Shown: positions 9,906 to 18,350 of the stretch, piece by piece
How positions within the stretch are numbered: position 1 is the stretch's first letter
Layout: the number at the start of each line of letters is the position of its first letter
From: Desulfobacca acetoxidans
Lineage (GTDB): Bacteria; Desulfobacterota; Desulfobaccia; Desulfobaccales; 0-14-0-80-60-11
Length of the DNA: 41,068 nucleotides
Direction of reading: 5' to 3'
Assembly: GCA_022736495.1 (NCBI GenBank)
Contig: DZCR01000006.1
Coordinates: 1 to 41,068 of the forward strand
Translations under genes and position numbers: made by a program
The notes under the pieces: generated by a model
What the model saw: only the letters and a program-made list of their open reading frames with translations
The model's database searches: none
What the model was told of the DNA's origin: nothing

Positions 9906-10589
9906 TTATTCCCCGCCAGGGTGGTTGGCGACCGGCTGGCAGCAGTGGCCGTGGACCTGGCAACATTCTTTGACGGTGTGCTCCAAAAAATCATTTTCAT
10001 GGGACACGATCAAGAAAGCGGTGTCCAGATGCTGCAGGATGTGGATGAGACGGTCCTTGGTTTGTTCATCCAGGCCGGCGGTGGGCTCATCCAGCAGGAG
10101 GAGCCGCGGTTCCATGGCCAGAACGGTGGCCAGGGAAACCAGCTTCTTTTCACCCCCGGAAAGCTTGTAGGTCACCCGGTCTTCGAAGCCGTGCAGACCC
10201 AGGCGCTCCATGGTCGCCCGGGCGATGCCGCTAGCTTCGGCCGGCGTCTTCCCCAAATTCAAGGGACCGAAGGCCACGTCTTCCAGGACGGTGGGACAGA
10301 AAAGCTGATCGTCGGGATTTTGAAACAGCAGGCCGACCTTTTGCCGCACCTCGACAAAATCCGGCTCTTTTTTGACCTCCTGCCCGAAGATGACGATGCG
10401 CCCGGCCTGGGGGCGCAATAGCCCCATGATCAGGTGCAAGAGGGTGGTCTTGCCGCAGCCGTTGGGACCGATGAGACCGATATGTTTGCCCGGGAGGAGC
10501 TGATAGTTAAAGTCCTGAAAAACCGGGTAGGGGGCTCCGGGGTAGGTAAACGTGATGTTGTGCAACTCAACCAATGCTTCAGTCATCAT
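9906..10589 (-). CDS. nikO: Nickel/cobalt ECF transporter ATPase
   Basis: The energising ATP-binding subunit (CbiO/NikO type) of the energy-coupling-factor transporter. The 227-residue protein shows Walker A GPNGCGKTT, Q-loop LLFQNPDDQLF (the NPDDQ form typical of ECF ATPases), signature LSGGEKK, Walker B LLLLDEPTAGLD and the switch His in IVSHEND. The C-terminus is Cys/His-rich (CCQVHGHCC), which might bind metal. The start is placed at tandem ATG codons 4 nt downstream of the nikQ stop; upstream in-frame sequence lies inside nikQ. Nickel rather than cobalt is inferred from NikK/NikL and the nearby hydrogenase. Confidence 0.92.
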   Translation of the reverse strand: MMTEALVELHNITFTYPGAPYPVFQDFNYQLLPGKHIGLIGPNGCGKTTLLHLIMGLLRPQAGRIVIFGQEVKKEPDFVEVRQKVGLLFQNPDDQLFCPTVLEDVAFGPLNLGKTPAEASGIARATMERLGLHGFEDRVTYKLSGGEKKLVSLATVLAMEPRLLLLDEPTAGLDEQTKDRLIHILQHLDTAFLIVSHENDFLEHTVKECCQVHGHCCQPVANHPGGE

Positions 10590-10593
10590 AGTC

Positions 10594-11364
10594 TCACAGG
10601 CCGATGGGGCTGCGCCATTCCAGCACAAGGAGCAGCGCCAGGGCCGGTAAAGAGGCCGCCATGAACACCCAATCGCGGCGCTGCCAGGAAAGGGTGCGCA
10701 GGCTGTAAAAAACGCCGTGAAAGCCCCGGCACAACATAGCTTGAAACACCCGGTCGGCCCGGTCATAGCTGCGCACCAGTAGCATAGCCGCCAGGTAGGC
10801 GTAGCTGCGATAGGTGTGCAGATCGGTGCGGGGCTGAAAGCCCCGGATTTTCATGGCCTGGACCAGGCGGCGGAATTCCTGCTCAAAGACATACAGGTAA
10901 CGATAGGTAAACAGCAGCAAATGACACAACTTGTCGGGCAACCGCAAATCATGCAGCGCCTGTCCCAAGGTAACGATGGGCACGGTGGCCACCAGGGCGA
11001 TCAGGGCGATAATAATAGCGTTGGATTTCAGGGTGATCAGGCCGGTAAAGATCAGGCCCGGTTTGGTAACGGCCAGGGGCCCGAGGCGCCACACCACCTC
11101 GCCCGGATAAGTCAGGGGCAGAACGACCCAGAGAAAGAAGATGAAGCTGTTCACCACCAGCAGCCGGGCTGCCACTTTTTTTACCGGCAGACGCGCCAGG
11201 CCCAAACAGATCAGGGCCAGGGCCAGGCCGGTCAGGGTCGCAGCATAGCTTTTGGACACGGCCATGAGGACGGCAAAGAGACTGGCCACCACAATCTTGC
11301 CCCGGGGGTCCAGGCGGTGCGCCAGAGAGGCGCCTTCGGAAAAAGGCTCTTGGATGGCGCTCAA
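10594..11364 (-). CDS. nikQ: Nickel/cobalt ECF transporter membrane component (EcfT/CbiQ family)
   Basis: The transmembrane coupling subunit that links the ATPase to the substrate-binding NikM. It has five to six hydrophobic segments and both EcfT coupling motifs, seen here as AMKIRGFQPR and MLCRGFHG, the short Arg-Gly helices that contact the ATPase. The start is uncertain because no ATG is suitable. A TTG at 11364-11362 overlaps the nikL stop as TTGA and has GAGG about 11 nt upstream, giving 256 residues with HLDPR-like sequence near residue 16 as in relatives. A GTG at 11400 would add 12 residues but has no ribosome-binding site. Confidence 0.9.
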   Translation of the reverse strand: MSAIQEPFSEGASLAHRLDPRGKIVVASLFAVLMAVSKSYAATLTGLALALICLGLARLPVKKVAARLLVVNSFIFFLWVVLPLTYPGEVVWRLGPLAVTKPGLIFTGLITLKSNAIIIALIALVATVPIVTLGQALHDLRLPDKLCHLLLFTYRYLYVFEQEFRRLVQAMKIRGFQPRTDLHTYRSYAYLAAMLLVRSYDRADRVFQAMLCRGFHGVFYSLRTLSWQRRDWVFMAASLPALALLLVLEWRSPIGL

Positions 11365-12008
11365 GAATTTTTTTTCCTCGTGCTTTGGAAGTAAGCCCAC
11401 AGGCCGAAAAGGCCAAAGATATAACCGATGCCACCCAAGACGTCCGGCAGAGAAGTGCGGTGGATGGTCAAATCGGTGAGCTTCTCGTTGATGGGCGCCA
11501 ATTGGCGCCTGAGGGCCTTATTCACGGCCGCTTCCAGGGCTTGCTCATCGAGGTTGGCGATTTTGCTTCCCGGAGCCGCCGGCGCGGTGGCCGACGCGGG
11601 GGTGGGGGCGGGAGGAGCGGCGGCTTTCCCCGGCGTCGCCCCAGGCAGATAGCTGTCGGCCTTAAGCAGCCATGCTCCCCGGTGGCCCATGGCTGCCTCC
11701 ACCACGATCTCCAAATCCAGCTTTTGCGCCGCGGCTGCGGCGGGGATCTTAAAGGAGAATTTCCCCCGGTCATCGGTTTGGCCGGTCAACAGGACCTGAC
11801 CCGTTTTCTTATCCATGACCTCGATCTTGCCCTGACGCACCGGCGTGTTGGGGACAAACTTGCTTTCGGTGTGAATGGTGTCCCCCTCGGCATAGGCGAA
11901 CACCAGCACCCGGTGAGCCAGGGCGGGGGTGGCATATACCCCCAGGGCCAAAAGCGCCACCCAAAGAGTCGGCCGATGCAGTCTCCACCGGAGCCCTTTT
12001 TTAGGCAT
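11361..12008 (-). CDS. nikL: NikL-like component of a nickel ECF transporter
   Basis: The 215-residue protein has an N-terminal signal/membrane segment (about residues 13-31, ending PALA) and a periplasmic beta-rich domain. A Pro/Ala-rich linker (about 125-150) follows, and a C-terminal membrane helix with a basic cytosolic end (RKKNS). This topology matches NikL, which together with NikK replaces the small NikN subunit in some nickel transporters. His32 would be near the mature N-terminus and may sit at the metal path. It overlaps nikM by 8 nt upstream and nikQ by about 4 nt downstream, so it is translationally coupled on both sides. Confidence 0.78.
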   Translation of the reverse strand: MPKKGLRWRLHRPTLWVALLALGVYATPALAHRVLVFAYAEGDTIHTESKFVPNTPVRQGKIEVMDKKTGQVLLTGQTDDRGKFSFKIPAAAAAQKLDLEIVVEAAMGHRGAWLLKADSYLPGATPGKAAAPPAPTPASATAPAAPGSKIANLDEQALEAAVNKALRRQLAPINEKLTDLTIHRTSLPDVLGGIGYIFGLFGLWAYFQSTRKKNS

Positions 12009-12606
12009 AGATTCCCTCCAACATTTCAGGCCGGACTTTTTTCAGAAACAGGAAAATAAACAGCGTAATGATGCCTTCGATGATCATGATGGGGATATGC
12101 GCCAGGAGAACCAGTTCGGCCACCTGGAGAAAAGCCTGCCCGGTGGTGATTAAGGCGGCGGCCACCAGCACCCCGCTCAGCAAAATGCCCGTGACCCCGC
12201 AAGCAAAGGCGCCTATCATAGCGGGCATTCCCGCATGGCGTAATAACCCGCGATAGGCATAAAAACAGACCAACGCAGGGGCCGCCATGGTGACCGTATT
12301 TACCCCTAACACCGTCAGGCCTCCGAATTGGAAGAGCAGGGCCTGGAGGAACAGAGCGATGAGTATGGCCGGGACGGCCAGCCAGCCCAGCAGCATGCCC
12401 ATGAGGCCGTTGAGCACCAGGTGCACCCCCACCGGGCCCACCGGCACATGGATGAGGGAGGCCACGAAGAATGCCGCGGACAGAATGGCTACCCGGGGGA
12501 TGGCCTCATAATCGAGTTTTTTCAGACCGATGGCGGTCCCCACCGCGGCCAGCCCCGCCCCTGATACCAATACTGCCGGAGAAAGCACTCCTTCGGAAAT
12601 ATGCAC
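12001..12606 (-). CDS. nikM: Nickel/cobalt ECF transporter substrate-binding subunit (CbiM/NikM family)
   Basis: The membrane S-component that binds the metal ion. The 201-residue protein begins MHISEGVLS; in the family the N-terminal amine, His2 and a later His form the square-planar Ni/Co site. A second conserved region is visible as HVPVGPVGVHLVLNGLMG. Multiple hydrophobic helices cover the protein. It heads the nikMLQOK operon, and the neighbouring Ni-Fe-Se hydrogenase makes nickel the likely substrate; this is inference, since CbiM cobalt transporters look similar. It is preceded by a 167-nt predicted leader. Confidence 0.92.
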   Translation of the reverse strand: MHISEGVLSPAVLVSGAGLAAVGTAIGLKKLDYEAIPRVAILSAAFFVASLIHVPVGPVGVHLVLNGLMGMLLGWLAVPAILIALFLQALLFQFGGLTVLGVNTVTMAAPALVCFYAYRGLLRHAGMPAMIGAFACGVTGILLSGVLVAAALITTGQAFLQVAELVLLAHIPIMIIEGIITLFIFLFLKKVRPEMLEGIYA

Positions 12607-12671
12607 GTCTTACCCCGTAGATGTTCTGATGGCCAAAGGCCAAACCTATATGGCCGCATCCTCAAGGCCAC

Positions 12672-12724
12672 AAAAAAGCCATGAAGGGCAAACTCCCGTT
12701 GGGGAGGATGCCAGCCTTCATGGC
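12672..12724 (-). terminator. Rho-independent terminator or attenuator in the nikM leader
   Basis: On the minus strand GCCATGAAGG (12724-12715) pairs perfectly with CCTTCATGGC (12687-12678). Inner helices GGCA/TGCC and CTCCC/GGGAG (loop CAAC) continue the stem, and a T6 run (12677-12672) follows. It lies downstream of the predicted nikM promoter and about 65 nt before the nikM start. It could therefore attenuate the operon as well as stop read-through from the histidine kinase gene. Confidence 0.75.
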
Positions 12725-12754
12725 CTTGGGTTTAACTTGGGATAGATTCCAGTC

Positions 12755-12771
12755 CGGGGGTTCATCCCCCG
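12755..12771 (-). other. GC-only hairpin at the 5' end of the nikM leader
   Basis: CGGGGG and CCCCCG form a perfect 6-bp stem around a 5-nt loop (ATGAA on the minus strand). It lies immediately downstream of the predicted nikM transcription start and 30 nt before the terminator-like hairpin. Two hairpins in a leader of a metal transporter suggest a regulatory RNA, but I recognise no known riboswitch class. Confidence 0.45.
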
Positions 12772-12779
12772 TTTATTTT

Positions 12780-12807
12780 TTTATATACGAAATCTCGCAC
12801 AAGTCAA
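12780..12807 (-). promoter_or_regulatory. Predicted sigma-70 promoter of the nik operon
   Basis: On the minus strand TTGACT (12807-12802) and TATAAA (12785-12780) are separated by 16 nt; each matches 5 of 6 consensus bases. Transcription would start near 12773 and give a leader of about 167 nt before nikM. Confidence 0.6.
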
Positions 12808-12822
12808 GGGAAAACCCGGACC

Positions 12823-15800
12823 TCAAGGTTTTGGGTGTGCCAACAGCCTTCTAATCTTGTGCAAGAGTTGCTCCGCTCGGAAAGGTTTTTGGATAAAGTT
12901 GATGACTGACTCCCGGACGCCGCGCCGGACCATGCCGTCTTCGGTGTGGCCGGACATGAACAAGACCTTCATCTCGGGATGCGCCGAGGCCAAACGTTCG
13001 GCCAGTTCCCGCCCTCCCATCACCGGCATGGCCACATCGGTGAGCAGCAGGTGGATGGGGCCAGGATGGTTTTGGCCGATCTGCAAGGCCTCCTGGCCGT
13101 CCCGGGCGGTCAGCACCGAGTAGCCTCTGAGCGTCAACATGCGTTGCACCACGTGGCGCACTCCAGATTCATCCTCCACCAGTAAGATGGTGCCCGTGTC
13201 CTGGAGGGAGTTGAGGGCGGAGGCTGCCAGCTCAGCCGATTTCGCGGCCTTGGCCACCCGGGGCAGGTAAATGCGGAAGCTGGAGCCCTTCTGCGGAGTG
13301 CTCTCTACCAGGATGTGGCCGCCGCTCTGCTTGACGATGCCGTAAGCCATGGAAAGTCCCAGGCCGGTGCCTTTTCCCCGTTCTTTGGTGCTGAAGAAGG
13401 GCTCAAAGATGTGGGAAAGAATCTCCTGGTTCATGCCGACGCCGGTGTCGGCCACCTTCACCACCACGTAGGCGCCGGGAGCGACCTCCGGGTGTCGCCG
13501 TGTATCCTTAGGGGCCACCTGGACATTGGCCGTCTCGATGGTGAGGGCGCCGCCTTGGGGCATGGCATCCATGGCATTGATGGCCAGATTCATGATGACC
13601 TGCTCTATGTGGCTCGGGTCGGCTTTTACTAGCCCCAGTTCCGGTGCCAAGATCATGGCGACCTGGATATTTTCGTCCACCAGCCGGCCGAACATCTGCA
13701 CCAGGCCGGTGATCAGGCCATTGAGGTCGAGAATCTGGGGTTGCAGCATCTGCTTGCGGCTGAAGGCCAGCAGTTGGCGGGTCACGACGGTGGCCTGATC
13801 CGCGGCTTTGAGGATGGCTAGGACCTGCTGGCGCTGCGGGTCCGCCTCCTGGAAGTCCGCCAACAGGAGTTCACCGTACCCGCTGATAACGGTGAGCAGG
13901 TTATTAAAATCATGGGCCACGCCTCCTGCCAGCCGGCCCACCGCCTCCATCTTGGCCGTCTGGCCGAGATGCTCCTGGCGCCAGCGCAGCACCGCTTCCA
14001 CCTCTTTGCGGGAGGTGATATCCGTGGCGGTGCCAGCGATACGATACACTTCCCCGGCCTCATTCCTGATGGGGAAAAAACGGGCGGCGATCCAGCGGAT
14101 GGCGCCGTCCGGCCGGCGGATACGGAATTGCGGAAATTCCCTTTCCGAAAAATCTCCGGTCATGCGCTGCTTCAGGCCTAACTTGACCGTCTCCCGGTCT
14201 TCCGGCACCACGCTCTCCAGCCAAGAGCGGGGCTCCTGATACAAGCTGGCACAGGAGCGGCCCCACAGGCGTTCGTAGGCCGGGCTGATATAGTGCACCC
14301 GCTGCCAGTCGCCAGACGCGAGCATGATGGCGTCATCGAGATTTTCCGCCAGGAGGCGGAAACGTGCCTCGCTTTCCCGCACGGCTTCCTCCGCCTGCTT
14401 GCGGGCGGTGATGTCCAGACCCAGTGACAAGACGCAGGGGGAGCCGTCTATGTCGCGAAAGGGGTATTTGTAGACCTGGAAAGTCCGGCCGTCCGCGGTG
14501 GTCCTGTCAAATACCTGGGAGGTTTGGGTCTGGATGATTGAGGGACAGGGACAGCCTGCGCAGGGGGCCGGCAGTTCATGAAAGGCCTCGTAACACTTCT
14601 GGTTTTGAGCGTCCCCAAAGATCTCCCGGCAGCGGCGGTTGGTGAAGCGCACGGTAAAATCTTCCCCTTGCAGATAGATGGAGGCGGGTAATGCTTCCAG
14701 GAGGTCGAAGAGGCGCTGCCGTTCCTGCCCTAAGGCCTCTTCCGCGGTCTTGCGGGCGGTGATGTCTTCGATCATGCCCACGGCAAATGCGGGCGCTCCC
14801 GCCGCGTCGCGGATCAGGGAGACTGCCAGGTTGCACCACATGACCTTGCCGTCTTTGCAAATATAACGGTTCTCCAGGTGATAGTGGTCCCGCCCGCCGG
14901 CCATCATGTCCTCGAAGTGTCTCAGGCTCACCTGCAGATCCTCTGGATGGGTGAGGTCGGCAAAGGTCTTGTCGCACAGGTCCGGGAAGCAGTAACCCAA
15001 ACTCTTTTCAAAAGCGGGGTTGATGGCCAGGATTCGCCCGGCGGTGTCAGTGAGGGCGATGCCGATGGCCGCTCCCTCGAAGATGGCCCGGAAGCGGGCC
15101 TCGCTCTCCGCCAAGGCCGCCTCGGCTTCCTTGCGTCCGCTGACGTCGATGCCCGTGCCGATGATGTAAGCCACCTGTCCCTGCTCGTCCTTGAGGATGC
15201 TGTTGGACCAGGAGATGAGGCGGCGGTTGCCCTCTTTGGTTACCCAGTGGTTAACATGAGTATTGGGAAAGTGACCGGCCGAGAGTTCCTTAAAGACCTC
15301 TTTTACCCCCTGGATTTCCTCCGGCACCAGAAACAAATCGAAAAAGGGTTTGCCCTGCACCTCTCGAAAGCTATAGCCGGTGGTTTGTTCGCAGGCGTTA
15401 TTGAAGCTGATTATTCTCCCCTCGCGGTCCATAACCACCACCAGCGCCCCCAGGGTATCCAGGAGGGCGGTGACGAAATCCCGCTCCCTGCGCAGGGCCG
15501 CCCCGGCCTCCTTGCGGGCCGTGATGTCCTCGGCCAGGCTCACCATCCCGGTGACCTCGCCATTCTCATCATATATGGCGGCGACGGAGATGCTCACGTC
15601 AATCCAGGCGCCGTCTTTGCGTCGGCGCCGCAACTCCAACCCCGTCAATTGTTCCCCTTGGCAGACCCGCCGAAAGAGGGTCCGAACTTCCTGCCATTGC
15701 TCCTCAGGCACCATGAGCAGAGGACCGCCCAAGAGTTCTGCGGTTCGCCAGCCGAAGATGCGCTCCGCTGCGGGGTTAACCCCCTGAATGATGCCCGCGA

Positions 15801-17055
15801 CATCCAGGTGGAAGATGGCCAGGGGCGAGGCTTCGATCATGGCGCGTAATTTTTCATTGGCCGCCCTGAGGGCCTCCCGGGCCTGTTTCCTCTCGGTGAT
15901 ATCCCGGAGCACCACCTGCACCGCGGGCCGGCCGTGATACATGATGCCGCTGGCGATACCTTCCACCTCCACCACTTCACCGTCCAGGCGCAGAATTTTC
16001 TTTTCCTGAGCGTTGAGTTCGAGGCCGGCGCGAATTTTTTGAATGCGGTCCTGGACCGCGTCGCGATAGTCGGGGTGGATCAGATCTAATTCCATTTGAC
16101 CCAAGAGGTCTTCCCGGGTGGCGGCGCCGAAGAGCTTTACTGCGGCTGGGTTGACAAAGACAATCTTGCCCTGGACGTGCACCACGATGGCGTCGGGAGA
16201 GAGTTCCACCAGGCTGCGATAGCGTTCCTCGCTTTGGCCCAGGGCTTCCCGGGCCTGTTTGCAGGCGGTGATGTCAGTATAGGTGGCCACCGCGGCGATG
16301 ATGGAGCCCTGCGGGTCCCGGACAGGGGTGGCGTTGACATTGAGATGGATGCGCTGGACGCGGTGGCCATCTCGGCGTTCCAGGAATTCCTCTTCGTCCA
16401 CCACGGTCTCGCCCAGACTCAGGGCGCGCCCCAAAGGAATAGCCTCCGGCGGGCGGGCTCGGCCATCGGGATAGGAGCGCGGAATCTGCCGGAATTCCTG
16501 CAAATCGCGCAGGGAACCAGGAGCTTGACCCCAGATCGCCTCGGCGCGGCGGTTAGTCAGGATAATGCGCCCTGACGGAGCCTCAGCAATGATCACCCCG
16601 GCGGGCATCTGCTCCAGCACGGCCTGCTGGAGATTCCGGCTGACTTGCAGTTCCCTGGTCAGGTCTGCCAGCTCTGCGGCTTGCCCCTGGAGAGTTTCGT
16701 TCTGGACCCGCAGTTCCTCGCCCCGAATCTTCAGTTCCTCGTTGGAGATCCGCAACGCTTCCGAATAGGTTTGGACCTCGGCCAGCAGACGCTGCTGCTC
16801 CGCTTGGGCCTGCCGGTGCTGGGTGAGTTCCTCTTGTAGTTGTTGGTTGGCGGCAAGCAGTGCCGCGGTGCGCGCTTCGACCCGGAATTCCAGTTCTCCC
16901 TGGGACCGCTGCCGGGCCTCCTGCCCATGGCCTTGGTCCAGCTTAACCCCCCGTCCGGTCTTGAGAGTCGCCTGGGCTTCGGCCAATTGCCGCCGCAACT
17001 CGTCCACTTCAATGAGCAGTTCCTCTCGGGTTTTGGTTTTGCTGGCATCATCCAT
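12823..17055 (-). CDS. Seven-PAS hybrid sensor histidine kinase
   Basis: A soluble sensor kinase of about 1410 residues with no membrane segment. A coiled coil of heptad-like Leu/Glu/Gln repeats (about 1-140) precedes seven PAS domains (about 145-1025). A HisKA domain follows with the phospho-His in the segment VAHDFNNLL (H1048), then an HATPase domain (N-box about 1157-1161, DTGVG 1203-1207, GLGL about 1231) and a C-terminal receiver with acceptor Asp about 1340 in LTDVAMP and Lys1390. PAS6 has a cysteine cluster (C-x-E...PCAGCPCP) that could hold a metal or sense redox state. ATG 17055 has AGGGA 9 nt upstream; ATG 17079 would add eight residues with weaker support. No cognate regulator gene is adjacent. 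The ligand is unknown. Confidence 0.9.
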   Translation of the reverse strand: MDDASKTKTREELLIEVDELRRQLAEAQATLKTGRGVKLDQGHGQEARQRSQGELEFRVEARTAALLAANQQLQEELTQHRQAQAEQQRLLAEVQTYSEALRISNEELKIRGEELRVQNETLQGQAAELADLTRELQVSRNLQQAVLEQMPAGVIIAEAPSGRIILTNRRAEAIWGQAPGSLRDLQEFRQIPRSYPDGRARPPEAIPLGRALSLGETVVDEEEFLERRDGHRVQRIHLNVNATPVRDPQGSIIAAVATYTDITACKQAREALGQSEERYRSLVELSPDAIVVHVQGKIVFVNPAAVKLFGAATREDLLGQMELDLIHPDYRDAVQDRIQKIRAGLELNAQEKKILRLDGEVVEVEGIASGIMYHGRPAVQVVLRDITERKQAREALRAANEKLRAMIEASPLAIFHLDVAGIIQGVNPAAERIFGWRTAELLGGPLLMVPEEQWQEVRTLFRRVCQGEQLTGLELRRRRKDGAWIDVSISVAAIYDENGEVTGMVSLAEDITARKEAGAALRRERDFVTALLDTLGALVVVMDREGRIISFNNACEQTTGYSFREVQGKPFFDLFLVPEEIQGVKEVFKELSAGHFPNTHVNHWVTKEGNRRLISWSNSILKDEQGQVAYIIGTGIDVSGRKEAEAALAESEARFRAIFEGAAIGIALTDTAGRILAINPAFEKSLGYCFPDLCDKTFADLTHPEDLQVSLRHFEDMMAGGRDHYHLENRYICKDGKVMWCNLAVSLIRDAAGAPAFAVGMIEDITARKTAEEALGQERQRLFDLLEALPASIYLQGEDFTVRFTNRRCREIFGDAQNQKCYEAFHELPAPCAGCPCPSIIQTQTSQVFDRTTADGRTFQVYKYPFRDIDGSPCVLSLGLDITARKQAEEAVRESEARFRLLAENLDDAIMLASGDWQRVHYISPAYERLWGRSCASLYQEPRSWLESVVPEDRETVKLGLKQRMTGDFSEREFPQFRIRRPDGAIRWIAARFFPIRNEAGEVYRIAGTATDITSRKEVEAVLRWRQEHLGQTAKMEAVGRLAGGVAHDFNNLLTVISGYGELLLADFQEADPQRQQVLAILKAADQATVVTRQLLAFSRKQMLQPQILDLNGLITGLVQMFGRLVDENIQVAMILAPELGLVKADPSHIEQVIMNLAINAMDAMPQGGALTIETANVQVAPKDTRRHPEVAPGAYVVVKVADTGVGMNQEILSHIFEPFFSTKERGKGTGLGLSMAYGIVKQSGGHILVESTPQKGSSFRIYLPRVAKAAKSAELAASALNSLQDTGTILLVEDESGVRHVVQRMLTLRGYSVLTARDGQEALQIGQNHPGPIHLLLTDVAMPVMGGRELAERLASAHPEMKVLFMSGHTEDGMVRRGVRESVINFIQKPFRAEQLLHKIRRLLAHPKP

Positions 17056-17295
17056 GTAAGCTGTCCCTGGTCTGGACATTTCCAGGCAATGAGGAGCACG
17101 GTCAGCATCAAAAGAGGCTGGAAAGGCTGCTGTGCAGGCTTGGGCCTACCGGTCCTCCGCCTGAGGCCGGGCGCATCATCTTTTTTAAAATATTAACTCA
17201 ACCTTAGCTACGATGATAGAAAAAATAACGTTATTCCATGGTTGGCATATCTGCGCAGGAGTTGCGGGGCTGAAGCGGGTACTGAAGCGGGATAC

Positions 17296-17324
17296 TTGCA
17301 GTCAGACGCAAGAAGGTGGATAAT
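17296..17324 (+). promoter_or_regulatory. Possible promoter of the DUF2284 gene
   Basis: TTGCAG (17296-17301) and GATAAT (17319-17324) lie 17 nt apart, 37 nt upstream of the ATG at 17361. The -10 box matches 5 of 6 bases and the -35 box only 3 of 6. The rest of 17080-17360 shows only AT-rich sequence and no gene. Confidence 0.35.
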
Positions 17325-17360
17325 GACACTCAGGAACTCTCATACCTACAGGGAGGATTT

Positions 17361-18008
17361 ATGAGCCGTAAGGTGGAGAAGATCACGGTGGATATGCAGG
17401 AGGGCCGTTTGCTCCAGGATCTGGAACGGTACCGGGATCAGGCCCTGGAGATGGGAGCCACCCATGCCAAGATCGTCAGGGCCGCAGACATCCCGGTGGA
17501 TGAGCGGGTGACCCTCAAATGCCAGATTCCCCGCTGCTTCGGCTACGGGGTGAGCGCCCATTGTCCCCCCAATACCATGAAGCCGGCAGAACTTCAGGCG
17601 CTGCTGGATAAATACCATTGGGCCGTGTTCTTCGTTATGGACGTGCCGCCGGAGGTTATCGTCCGGGACAAGGCTACCATCAAAGAGCGGGTCGCAGCCT
17701 ATCAATTGATCTATAAGATCGTCAACGAGGTGGAGTCCATGGCCTTTTATGGCGGCCACTACCTGGCCTTCGGCTTTGCGGCCGGGTCCTGCCGCCATAC
17801 CTTTTGCGGCCAGCAGGAGGGCTGCCTGGCCATGGAAGGGAAAAAGTGCCGGTTTTCCTTGAAGTCCCGGCCATCCATGGAGGCCGTGGGTATCGACGTT
17901 TACAAGATGGCGGCCCAGGCCGGCTGGGATATCTATCCCATCGGCAGCGGGGCTAAACCCGAAGATATGCCCAAGGGGACTTTGGCAGGCATCGTTATCG
18001 TGCAATAA
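17361..18008 (+). CDS. DUF2284 metal-binding protein
   Basis: A 215-residue cytosolic protein of the DUF2284 family, annotated elsewhere as putative metal-binding. Cysteines sit in the family pattern: CQIPRCFGYG and SAHCPPNT in the N-terminal half, then GSCRHTFCGQQEGC and KKCRFS in the C-terminal half. An iron-sulfur cluster or other metal is plausible. The start is fixed by GGGAGG 5-6 nt upstream of ATG 17361; an upstream in-frame ATG at 17316 has none. It lies 342 bp before the Hdr/hydrogenase operon on the same strand, but a separate promoter region intervenes, so a functional link is only suggestive. Confidence 0.82.
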   Translation: MSRKVEKITVDMQEGRLLQDLERYRDQALEMGATHAKIVRAADIPVDERVTLKCQIPRCFGYGVSAHCPPNTMKPAELQALLDKYHWAVFFVMDVPPEVIVRDKATIKERVAAYQLIYKIVNEVESMAFYGGHYLAFGFAAGSCRHTFCGQQEGCLAMEGKKCRFSLKSRPSMEAVGIDVYKMAAQAGWDIYPIGSGAKPEDMPKGTLAGIVIVQ

Positions 18009-18099
18009 AGTCTGCTGCATTCTTCCCCCCGAGCCGGGGGCAGCTTGCCCAACCGGCGGGGAGCAGGGTATGGCAAGTGCAGCGCAGGCGGCTGAACCC

Positions 18100-18116
18100 T
18101 GTTGAAATATGCAACA
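18100..18116 (+). promoter_or_regulatory. Inverted repeat upstream of the hdrA/nuoE operon (Rex/FNR-like operator candidate)
   Basis: TGTTG (18100-18104) and CAACA (18112-18116) flank an A/T-rich 7-nt centre. The site sits just upstream of a TTGACA box. Redox regulators such as Rex bind TTG...CAA palindromes, and an NADH-sensing regulator would suit this operon. The spacing does not exactly match the Rex consensus, so identity is uncertain. Confidence 0.35.
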
Positions 18117-18122
18117 ATACAA

Positions 18123-18151
18123 TTGACATGAAATGCGCAATCTCATAGAGT
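18123..18151 (+). promoter_or_regulatory. Predicted sigma-70 promoter of the hdrA/nuoE-hydrogenase operon
   Basis: A perfect TTGACA (18123-18128) with a 17-nt spacer and TAGAGT (18146-18151, 4 of 6). A second perfect TTGACA at 18198-18203 has only weak -10 candidates (CATATA at 18222-18227). The 18009-18350 gap holds no gene and is unusually AT-rich near the start codon, as expected for a promoter region with a leader of up to about 190 nt. Confidence 0.5.
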
Positions 18152-18350
18152 TTGAAACAGTTCGCCGGCAACCTGGTATGCCCCAAAAAATATCTGCTTG
18201 ACAAAAAAGGGTGCATATAGACATATACAAAGTAGAACTTGAGGAAATGAAGACGTGGGTTTTGAGAATGTAACTATTTATAAATAAACAGCAATTTCAA
18301 TGAAAACCTTTCTTCGATCCATAAGCCAATTTTCACAAGAAGGATATGTT

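Noticed and set aside
18071..18086. A sigma-54 promoter before the first Hdr operon (TGGCAAGTGCAGCGCA)
   Set aside because: The GG and GC dinucleotides have correct spacing, but the -12 part (GCGC for TTGC) and one base of the -24 part mismatch, and a TTGACA promoter lies closer.
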